Source: an uncultured bacterium
GTDB lineage: Bacteria > Patescibacteria > JAEDAM01 > Absconditabacterales > Absconditicoccaceae
Assembly (NCBI GenBank): GCA_937950065.1
Contig: CALFEN010000229.1
Span: 1 to 8,150, forward strand
Direction of reading: 5' to 3'
Length of the DNA stretch: 8,150 nucleotides
A model generated the notes under the pieces. It was given only the letters and a program-made list of their open reading frames with translations. It was not told where the DNA came from and did not search any database. The stretch's first letter is position 1; every line of letters starts with the position of its first letter. Shown here piece by piece: positions 1-7,547 of this stretch. Both the position numbers and the translations under genes were made by a program.

Positions 1-35
1 TATATAGATTTTTAATATACAATTTTTCGATAATA

Positions 36-58
36 AAAAAGAGGCAAAACCTCTTTTT
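36..58 (-). terminator. Rho-independent terminator after the 89-aa gene
   Basis: A short hairpin has stem AAAAAGAGG / CCTCTTTTT around a CAAAA loop. Read on the minus strand it lies about 35 nt after the stop codon of the gene ending at 93 and is followed by a run of Ts. The flanking A and T runs make it symmetrical, so it could also end a plus-strand transcript entering from the left. It supports the 89-aa ORF being a real transcribed gene. Confidence 0.75.
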
Positions 59-92
59 ATATAATTTTATAAAAAATATATTATAAAAAATA

Positions 93-362
93 TTAAAATT
101 CAAAATATAACATATATACTATTTTTTTAATAGTTTTTATGATATTTATGCTTAATTCTACGAAGCCTTTGATGGCAACTATTTCCATTTGTTCTATCTG
201 ATTCATTGTTGCTTTAAAATTGATTAAAAATTTATTTGAATTTATTTCCAAAACTAGTTCATAGAGATTTTCTCCAAATTTGACAAAACTTGCTTTTATG
301 TTTTCAAAATCTATAGTTTTGATCAAATCAAACCCTTGGCTAAATAATTTTAATTGTTGCAT
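93..362 (-). CDS. Hypothetical protein, 89 aa
   Basis: I do not recognise this protein. It starts at an ATG (360-362), ends at TAA (93-95) and has no in-frame UGA, so it reads the same under the standard code. The sequence is rich in Lys, Ile, Phe and Asn. It alternates like a small alpha/beta protein: a beta-like stretch around residues 33-50 (LYELVLEINSNKFLINFKAT), then amphipathic helix around 53-80 and a hydrophobic C-terminus (IVYMLYFEF). There is no signal peptide. No Shine-Dalgarno precedes the start (CATATTAAAATAA ATG). Support for a real gene comes from the well-placed terminator just downstream and from its head-to-head position with the AbiEi-like gene, sharing a 182-bp intergenic region with a tandem repeat. 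A small protein under control of that regulator is possible but is inference. A chance ORF cannot be excluded. Confidence 0.55.
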   Translation of the reverse strand: MQQLKLFSQGFDLIKTIDFENIKASFVKFGENLYELVLEINSNKFLINFKATMNQIEQMEIVAIKGFVELSINIIKTIKKIVYMLYFEF

Positions 363-461
363 TTATTTTAATATGGTGCTTACAAATTTAAAGTTTCCAA
401 TTTTTTTCGACCTTCACCTTTTTACATTTTTTTTAAAAAAATTCAAGAGAATTTTTATATA

Positions 462-507
462 GATTTTTATAGAAAAATCATATTGATTTTTATAGAAAAA
501 TGATTAT
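462..507. repeat. Two tandem 23-bp near-palindromic repeats, candidate operator
   Basis: The 17-bp core GATTTTTATAGAAAAAT occurs at 462-478 and again at 485-501, exactly 23 bp apart, followed by CAT and GAT respectively. Each core is a near palindrome with arms ATTTTT and AAAAAT around ATAG. The second copy overlaps the -35 box and spacer of the probable promoter of the AbiEi-like gene. AbiEi antitoxins are known to repress their own promoters by binding inverted repeats of about this size, so these are the obvious candidate operator sites. Binding by this particular protein is inference. Confidence 0.55.
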
Positions 508-510
508 AAA
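483..510 (+). promoter_or_regulatory. Probable sigma70-type promoter of the AbiEi-like gene
   Basis: TTGATT (483-488) is separated by 16 bp from TATAAA (505-510), about 34 bp upstream of the ATG at 545. The -35 box and spacer lie inside the second 23-bp repeat, so a protein bound there would block polymerase. The boxes are close to but not exactly consensus, and the region is so AT-rich that alternative -10 boxes exist. Confidence 0.45.
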
Positions 511-544
511 TTTATATCTTTAAAAACTAATACAAAAGCACAAT

Positions 545-1321
545 ATGAAAGAAAACTATTTTAACACTGTTGTTAAAAAAATATTAAAAGAAAAGTGAAA
601 AATTATATGACCAGAAAAAATAAAAAAAATAGTACAAAATATTTTGGCAGAAAACTATTCAGAACAAAAGAATTATAAAGTAGTTTATTATCTCAAAGCT
701 AGGTGATATCTACTATCACTAAAAAAAGATTTATATTTCATTAAAGAAAAAGATGACAATATCACAAATTCAGATCTTACAGATAAATACTATTGGACAA
801 TACTAAAAAAGCACTGCGAAATGTATCTAGGTAAGGCTCGATATATTTGAGGACTTAAAGCATTAGAATTAAATATGTCCAATTATAGCATCCCAGAGAC
901 CATTGATATTATCAATCCAGTAAAACAGGCCAAAGAAACAGTATTAAAATGAAAAGAAGTAGTTTTTAAAAAATACTCAATGAAAAATGGAGATTTATTC
1001 AAAAAACTAAAGAAATTTATTCAAAAAGTAAAAATCTGAAATACTTCATTTCTTGTCTCAAATTTAGAACTTTCGATACTTGAAAGTCTTTACAATCCAG
1101 ATATACTATCAGAAAAATACATCAATGAATTAGTAAAAAAAATTATAAGGAAAAATAAAAAAAGTTTGGACATTCAGAGTATAGTAAATATTATCATGCT
1201 TGGGAAACATCACAGTAGTATAAACAGATTTCATCAACTCGCAAAATCAATAGATTCTGATTGTGCTGACAAAATTTGAGAAATCATAAAAAAACACAGT
1301 TTCTTTGTTGATATCAAATAA
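545..1321 (+). CDS. AbiEi-like winged-helix antitoxin/transcriptional regulator, orphan
   Basis: The 258-aa frame from ATG 545 to TAA 1321 carries seven in-frame UGA codons, for example at 596, 608, 704 and 848, read as glycine. Residues about 23-72 form a winged helix-turn-helix: PEKIKKIVQNILAEN, then YYLKARGYLLSLKKDLYFI, the recognition-helix-plus-wing pattern of AbiEi proteins. Its Arg-Gly turn is UGA-coded. The middle part (YIGGLKALELNMSNYSIPET, then INPVKQ and a KGKEVVFKKY strand) and a later SNLELSILESLYNP stretch match the layout of the AbiEi C-terminal domain, in both order and length. In type IV systems AbiEi represses its own operon and counters AbiEii, a nucleotidyltransferase toxin normally encoded just downstream and often overlapping. 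Here a terminator follows within about 60 bp and no AbiEii is present, so it is an orphan regulator or antitoxin. No Shine-Dalgarno is seen. Family assignment is by pattern only. Confidence 0.72.
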
Positions 1322-1376
1322 TCATACTATCACTGTCTTTAAAGATAATATAATTACTTACCAACATTCAATAAAA

Positions 1377-1406
1377 TAAAAAAAGGGAGAAATTCTCCCC
1401 TTTTTT
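1377..1406. terminator. Bidirectional Rho-independent terminator
   Basis: GGGAG / CTCCC hairpin (about 1385-1399), flanked by A7 on the left and T6 on the right, lies between two convergent genes. It is 56 nt after the stop of the AbiEi-like gene (+) and 12 nt after the stop of the 1171-aa gene (-). It has a U-tract in both directions and probably ends both transcripts. Confidence 0.85.
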
Positions 1407-1417
1407 ATTTTATATAT

Positions 1418-4400
1418 TTATTGTCTTGATGGCAACTTCAAGTCAGCTAACTCTTTCTTTTTCTCCCTAAAAAATAATTCCAACATATGATTAGAATTTT
1501 CTCATTCGCGAAATTCAAGTCATACATTAAGCTCTTTACTTACATCATTTGTATAAATTTCCAATTTTTGAGCCAAATCATCGTCAAGGAAATTTAAAAA
1601 TTGTTTAAGTCATATTCTTGGATTTAAAATCATATTCCTCTTTAATTTTTCCAAAACAGGCTTCTGTGTCTTATCACAATTTTCAAAATTCTTTTCTATT
1701 CTATTTATAAAATATCTAGTCATAATATAAATAATTTTCTCAAGATGTTTTGGCTCTATTCTTTGAGTCAGATCTATTCAAAAATTCTTTTTGAATTCAT
1801 CAGGATTTCATTTAAAAACATCTATATTAAATCAATTTTTAGACAAAAACCTTCTCAAAAATTCCTTATTTGTGCTTTCAAAATTAAGTTCCTGTATCTC
1901 TTCTTTCATTTCCTTTCAATGCAGCATATAACTGTAAGTCAATTTATCTCCATGATAAGATATATTTTCAGGCAATAATATATCCTTACTTTCTGGAAGA
2001 GTAGAAATCACACTATTTGGATAAATAACATTTACAGGAGCTATATAATTCTCTTGTTCTGTAACAATACCCTTTTCTTTTAATATTGCAAAATCTTTAG
2101 GATTTTCTTTTTTCAGTACTACATTTGCAAAATGATTTGAATAATCTTTAAATTCTTTTTCTGGAGATTCTTTTTTCTTAAGTTCTTGTGCTTTTTGTAT
2201 CACCACTTCCTTTTCCTTATGAGAGACTTGAGTTTTTTCAAAACATGTACTTTCAGAACTTCATTTTGTATTTATCCCATTCTCATATGCTTTCAACCCT
2301 TTTTCAAAAGCTTCTATAGAAATATCTTCTTGCGATAAAGAAATATTTAATTCTTTAGCAAAAACGTCTATCTCTGTATTTATACTATTTTTCTGTTCTT
2401 CGACATTATTTTCATCTATCTTCCTAATTTTAGAACTAATCTCATCAACTCTTCTTTTTAGATCTGGATTATCAGTTATCTTCTCTCTAATTTGAGCCAA
2501 TTTTTTATAAAGTCTACTCTTAACAAATTTTAGATAAAATTTCTTTCTATCTTTCTCGTCAAATTTCTTTTTATCTTTCAGTCATTCGTCCAAAGCATGT
2601 ATTCTAAAAATATCCTGAATGTCTTTATCTGTAATATTACTCTCTTTCAAATTTCTCTCCATATCCTGACTTATCTTTTCTACACCGTACAGCTTACATC
2701 CATAGTTAAAAATTGTTTTAGAAAATTCCCTAAAAAATTCTTTTTTCTCTGGTTTGATTACTGGATTTCAGTTCGCGTCATATATAATATTTCAATTTTC
2801 ATCCTGCTCCCAAGGATTAAAAATTTTCTTTAATTTTTGAGAAGATATATTTTTATCTCATTTTTCATCAACAATCTTTTTTAATATCTTATCAAAGACT
2901 AACCTATTAAAACTATATCCATTTTTTACAATCTCCTCAAAATTCTGGGAAGTAGTTTCAATACATTCAAATATCAACTCTTTCTCACTTTCATTAAGTT
3001 TTTCTTTAGGATCTTTTATCAACACGTCTAATTTTTTAAAAAAATCATCTTTATATTCCATTTTTTGCGCTTCACTTACATGAGATCTTTCTTTAAAATT
3101 ATATTTTTCTCTAGACTTATTCAAATCATCTTCCTTATCTTTGAGATATTTCAAAATTTTTTCGTCTTTTATATATCCCCTCAATTCTTTAATTTTTTGT
3201 GAAGGGTTTAAATAATTCATTTTAAAAAGAAATTCTTGATAGTCTTTTTCATTCATAGAGTCCATTTTTACAAATTTGACATCTTTCAACAATTTAGGAT
3301 CGTACCAAAAATCCATGTAAAGAACTTTTTTTATCGTTTCTTCCGCCATAAATCATCTCTTTTCATCATCGGTTTTACATTTTTCAAATTCCTGATTATT
3401 CAAAAACGATTTTTCCATTTCAGGTGTAATATATTTATTATGATCTCAGTTACTACCTCACAGCTTAATAGTATTGAGACTACTTACATCAAAATTATTT
3501 AAACTCTGGATTCATTTTAATTTAGATTTTATATCTCCCACAAACTTACCAAAAGTTTCTCATTGTCATAATTTCAAAGTTGTTTCTTTAGTTTTATTTA
3601 AATATTTCTCCTTCAAATCTTTTGAAAATCCATTTTGATCCAAAGGAATCCAAAAATCTTCAGCATTTTTCTTTACATCATCCACCATTCATTTTGTAGC
3701 AGAATTCTTATTCTCATATTTCAATATAGTATTTATATAATCTTCCACAGTATCTTGACCGGATATTGTAGCTATCATACTTTTCAGAGAAACAAAAAAA
3801 TCAAACACATCTTTATATTTAGATTTATATTCAGGATTTTTCCCAAAAAAATCCAAAGAAACACTTATCAAAGGAGAAAGCGGAGTATTCAATAAATCAG
3901 CTTCTGTTGTCCCTACAAATTGAGCCATTTTTGATAATAAATCTTTATTAGACTGTAAGAGCGAAAGTGAATAATTATTTATAGATTCAAATATTCTAAA
4001 TTTCACTGCATCATTATAAATATTTTCTATATCTTTTGCATCAGGATTTTTTATATCACTGATATCCATAGCCCTATATACACAAGACCTATATACTTCA
4101 AGTTCATTAGGAGAATGACTTATTTTAGTCTGATTGAGATATTCTTCTTTCAAATTTGATGGGAGATTATCCAATTTCTTCCCAAAATCCAACATAAATT
4201 TTTTTTCTTTATCAGATAATGATTCCTCTCAATTCTCACTATCCATAATTTTTTTTACTATATTATCATACTCTCTATTATCATCTTCAGAAATGCCATA
4301 CTTTTCCAAAATAGATTTCCACTGCTTCCCATACCCTTCATCGAGAGTAGACATTGCTATATCTTTATTACTTTCCTCAAAGCTTTTAATATCTCAATCT

Positions 4401-4933
4401 ATATTTGTCTTTGCATCGAAATTCAACTTTTGATAAAGCTGCAAAACTCAAGCATGTTCAGTTGCTCTATTTACTTTAGCTAAATTCTCTTTTGTAAAAC
4501 TATCATTATTTATTCACATATGAACAAGTTCACTTTGAATACTTGCTTTTATAGCAGGATCATTGGCTATAAAACTTAAAAGAGCACTTTCATCGTCTGT
4601 CAATATATCATTATCATCACGATCCAAAAATTTCTGCAAAATATTCTTATCATTCTTTTTTACCACTCAATTCAAGATTGTCTGTTCTTTCGAGTTTTTC
4701 CCAAAAGCTCTCTGGTAAAGCTGAATAATAAAGGCTTCCCTTGAAAAATTTTCAACATTTGAAGAGTTAGATTGTATTTCTTCATACGCTTTTTTTATAA
4801 AAACTCTAAAATCATTGGAGTTCAATACTTCATCTTCAAATAATTTTTTATTATTAACTTTCATCCCTGCCAGCATCCCCTTTTCTTGATCTGTTAGCAG
4901 CTTTTCTTTATTTTGAGCTTTTGTTTCGGACAT
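1418..4933 (-). CDS. Large soluble protein of unknown function, 1171 aa
   Basis: I do not recognise this protein. The frame runs from ATG 4931-4933 to TAA 1418-1420 with no TAA or TAG but 25 in-frame UGA codons (for example 4667-4669, 3689-3691, 2858-2860, 1916-1918), read as glycine. Under the standard code it collapses into about two dozen fragments. The product is very rich in Lys, Glu, Asp and Asn and appears mostly helical. It has no signal peptide or membrane segment, so it is probably cytoplasmic. A charged, coiled-coil-like stretch lies near residues 585-640. A beta-hairpin-like insert DENGNIIYDANGNPVIKP follows Trp708. A short helix-start pattern of the type L-[ST]-x-x-E recurs (residues ~13, ~114, ~646) and also occurs in the two TPR-like neighbours. 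Its ATG lies 34 bp after the 441-aa TPR gene's stop, so the two are co-transcribed. No Shine-Dalgarno is present. Confidence 0.9.
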
Positions 4934-4967
4934 AATTTATTATTTAGAAAATACAGCTATAATTTTT

Positions 4968-6293
4968 CTATGACCCTTTACCTTTAGTTCACATTTTATC
5001 TCTATTATTTTTACCCAAAGCTACGTCCTCCACTTTTCCACCTCTCATATACTTACTATCTCAGACATTTATAAATTCAACAGAATCTTGAGGAATTTGA
5101 AAAACATCCATTAAAGTAAAGCCATTTTTTTCCTGCAGAGATTCTGGCCCATGTTTTTTACCAATAGCCATATCTTTCAAAGTTTTAACAAAAGATCCCC
5201 CAGTAGAAAGTTCTCATTTTTTTTGAGGATAATATCTAACCTCCTGTCAAGGGATAGGAGAAGTAAATTGATCCCCATATTTATCATTAATACCATTCGC
5301 TGTAGTCATTTGAGCCTTTGATTGTGCTATAGATTCTTCTCCAAAGTTTTGAGATAGACTTCAAATATTAATAGCTTTCTGAAAAGAAGATAAAAAAGTT
5401 TCTTTTCATTTACTGTTTTTATATATATCTTTAGCGTTTTTTGCCCAGCTTTTAAGACTTTTATCTATATAAAAATTTTCCACCATATCAAATGCTTCAT
5501 CTATTTTATTATTATCCAAGCACAATTGAGTAGCATTATATGCAAAATTTATTTCATGGGGATTATTTTTTAGAGCTGTTCTATAAAAGTCCAAAGCTTT
5601 TTTCTTATCTCACATCAAGAGAGTTACAAATCATCTATTTCCTACAGCCTCAACGTTTCAATTTGCTATAGCAAATTCATATTGGGTCAACGCCTCTTTA
5701 AAATCTTTTTGAGCTATATCAGACTGATTATTTTGTCTATGCAAAAGACCTCTTTCTGCATACATATTTCACAAATTATTATTTGTATTAGTATTTCCAT
5801 CATCTTGTGCTAAAATATCCTTTTGAAAGGCTATAGCTTTATCAAAATTATCTTCAAATCATTCTTGATTTCCAGATTTAAATGCATCTTTTCATTTCCC
5901 CATAGCATACATACTCATAGCATTATCAACTATAGTAACTGGCTTCATAGGTGCCACTCAAATCTTATCGCATAATCTAGCATATACTTTGTAAGGTTCA
6001 GTTTCAGCTATAGTATTTGAAGCCTTATCTATCGCTTTTTTATCAGACGTTTTCACTACAAAATCAGCAAATTTACCTTCATCAAAATTCACAAGACTAT
6101 TTAAGAAATAACGTTGAAATTCATTATTTACATCTTGAGAAAATTTAGCCATATCATTTCCTTGCTGCAAAATATCTCTGATATTTATATCAGATCAATT
6201 TATTTTGTTTATGAGGTCTCTTTCTTTTTCGTCAAAAACACCGTCAACCTTGATACCGGTTAGAATTTGTTCCCTTGATAAAGTTTCCACCAT
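4968..6293 (-). CDS. TPR-like repeat protein, 441 aa, paralogue of the 344-aa protein
   Basis: The frame from ATG 6291-6293 to TAG 4968-4970 has 14 in-frame UGA codons read as glycine. Residues about 120-275 form tandem helical hairpins with tetratricopeptide spacing: NNNLGNMYAERGLL, KEALTQYEFAIANGNVEAVG and KKALDFYRTALKNNPHE, including the usual A-L-x-x-Y/F-x-x-A-L pattern and final Asn-Pro. TPR domains bind protein partners, so a scaffolding role is likely, but no enzyme motif is seen. The N-terminus (MVETLSREQIL) and the region to about residue 320 align collinearly with the 344-aa protein encoded upstream. The C-terminal ~120 residues are unique: a Pro/Gly-containing, probably beta-rich part (SPIPGQEVRYYPQKKGELST, VEFINVGDSKYMRGGKVEDV) and a basic Lys/Gly tail. 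It is soluble, with no signal peptide. It is first gene of an operon with the 1171-aa protein, behind a perfect promoter, and has no Shine-Dalgarno. Confidence 0.9.
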
Positions 6294-6334
6294 TTTTATT
6301 TTTATTAAAAAATAAATTTTTTTTGATTAGTAAA

Positions 6335-6362
6335 ATTATATATTTTATTTTTTATTTGTCAA
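6335..6362 (-). promoter_or_regulatory. Perfect-consensus sigma70-type promoter of the 441-aa/1171-aa operon
   Basis: On the minus strand TTGACA (6357-6362) and TATAAT (6335-6340) are both exact matches to consensus, separated by 16 bp. The predicted transcript start near 6328 gives a leader of about 35 nt before the ATG at 6293. The promoter lies just downstream of the terminator of the preceding gene, so the operon is an independent unit. Confidence 0.85.
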
Positions 6363-6379
6363 ATTATTTTTACATAGCC

Positions 6380-6411
6380 AAAAAACAATCAAGGACTAGT
6401 GGCTTGATTGT
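6380..6411 (-). terminator. Rho-independent terminator of the 344-aa TPR gene
   Basis: A perfect 9-bp stem ACAATCAAG (6385-6393) / CTTGATTGT (6403-6411) closes a 9-nt loop. On the minus strand it is followed at once by TTTTTT. It starts 33 nt after the TAA of the 344-aa gene and directly precedes the next promoter. Confidence 0.9.
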
Positions 6412-6444
6412 CTAAACAAATCATATACAAATTTATCAAAAATT

Positions 6445-7479
6445 TTATGTAGTCTGACTCCCATTACCCGATTGACTTCAAGGTTTGGTACGACTTCTTG
6501 TATCTTTAGCAAAAGCTACCAAAGTGGTGTTATTTACATTCCAAAAATCCTCTCAAAGTTTTTTTAAAGCATCAAAAGATTCAGAAAGAAAATTACTTAT
6601 ATCTCCAAAAATATCTGTACTTCAGGAACTATTTTCAAAATTTTTAGCAAAATCTCTTTCATTCTTTTTCTTTAAACTCTGTCTAAAACGATCAATATAT
6701 GTTCTCGCTAATTCATTATCTCATTTAAGCGCACATAATTTTACAAGATTATGCACCAAACCAATATTTGTAGAATCAGTTTTGAATAACTTATCATAAC
6801 ATTGTATAGAAGCATCTACATTACCAAGAGCAAAATAGACTAATCATTTATTTGCCAAAGACGTTTTATCTCACATAGTAAGATCAAAATATTTAAGAGA
6901 AGTAGTTAAATCCTGTTTCGCATTAGAAGGATCGTTTTGTAAATTAAAAAGCCCTCTTTCAGCATACATATTTCACAAATTATTCAAGACCTTCTTATTG
7001 TCTGGTTCTTTCTGTAAAATTTGATTTTGCAAAGATATCGCTGTATCAAAATATTTTTGATATCAATCTCATCAGCTTAATATCTCATCTTTTCATCTCT
7101 CACTAGCGTATAATGATGCACTATTACAAACCATAAATTCCAAAGAATTTGGAGACTCTCAAAGCTTTTTACACAAATTAACATACAATTTATAAACACG
7201 ACTATCAGTTCTATCTTGTAATATTTGTTTAGAGATTCTTCAATCTTTCATTATACTATCGAATTCCATTGCTCAAAAAGTATTTTTATATAATCAATGA
7301 TACTCCATATTCATATCGTCAAAGAATTGCCTCCTCTCTTTAGGAGTCAAAACAGTCATTAAATCAACATCACTAGATTCTATTCTCTCAAGATTTGATA
7401 TTTCAAGTTCTGAAAGATTTTGATCTGCATTCAAAACTCCTAATATTTCATCTTTTGATAATCATAAATTCTCCACCAT
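6445..7479 (-). CDS. TPR-like repeat protein, 344 aa, paralogue of the 441-aa protein
   Basis: The frame from ATG 7477-7479 to TAA 6445-6447 has 16 in-frame UGA codons read as glycine, including two in a row at 7069-7074. Residues about 112-265 are tandem TPR-like helical hairpins: LNNLGNMYAERGLF, TSLKYFDLTMGDKTSLANKG, DASIQCYDKLFKTDSTN and ELARTYIDRFRQSLKKK. Shared landmarks with the 441-aa protein, in the same order, are MVE-L at the start, YKLYVNLCKKLGESP (there YKVYARLCDKIGVAP), GKD, the NNLGNMYAERGL block and N[KR]G[LF]V. It lacks the larger paralogue's long C-terminal domain and instead ends in a Ser/Gly/Gln/Thr-rich, probably disordered tail (PGSQSGNGSQTT). No signal peptide or membrane helix is present. 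It has its own perfect promoter and terminator, so it is expressed separately from the neighbouring operon. Probable protein-binding scaffold; the partner is unknown. Confidence 0.9.
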
Positions 7480-7518
7480 CTATCAAAAACATAATGCTAT
7501 AAAATTTTTATATTTAAA

Positions 7519-7547
7519 ATTATATTTTATTATAGCACTATTGTCAA
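7519..7547 (-). promoter_or_regulatory. Perfect-consensus sigma70-type promoter of the 344-aa gene
   Basis: On the minus strand TTGACA (7542-7547) and TATAAT (7519-7524) are exact consensus with the optimal 17-bp spacer. The predicted start near 7512 leaves a leader of about 33 nt. A second TATAAT-like box at 7530-7535 is too close to the -35 (7 bp) to be used with it. Confidence 0.85.

Noticed and set aside
280..462. Plus-strand 60-aa ORF overlapping the 89-aa gene
   Set aside because: Low-complexity Phe/Lys composition and antisense to the better supported minus-strand gene.
462..507. CRISPR array
   Set aside because: Only two short AT-rich repeats with a gap of six bases and no cas genes. 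Operator sites fit better.
1916..4933. Several separate minus-strand small ORFs (for example 1916-2206, 2261-2500, 2858-3349, 3689-4195, 4667-4933)
   Set aside because: All share one reading frame and are separated only by UGA codons. They are pieces of the single 1171-aa gene under code 25. The same applies to 5406-5594 and 5958-6170 within the 441-aa gene.
1745..6799. Plus-strand ORFs opposite the central block (1745-1978, 2597-2833, 3236-3502, 3635-3895, 4134-4433, 6485-6799)
   Set aside because: They are antisense shadows of minus-strand genes, with biased Phe/Ile/Ser/Leu composition expected from the complement of Lys/Glu/Asn-rich coding sequence, and lack promoters or homology.
545..7479. 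Pseudogenes with many nonsense mutations
   Set aside because: The only interruptions are UGA. TAA, TAG and frameshifts are absent over about 6.6 kb of coding frame, which decay would not produce.
545..7479. UGA as tryptophan (code 4) or selenocysteine
   Set aside because: Paralogue alignment pairs UGA with GGN glycine codons, Trp uses UGG, and dozens of UGAs per gene without SECIS-like elements rule out selenocysteine.
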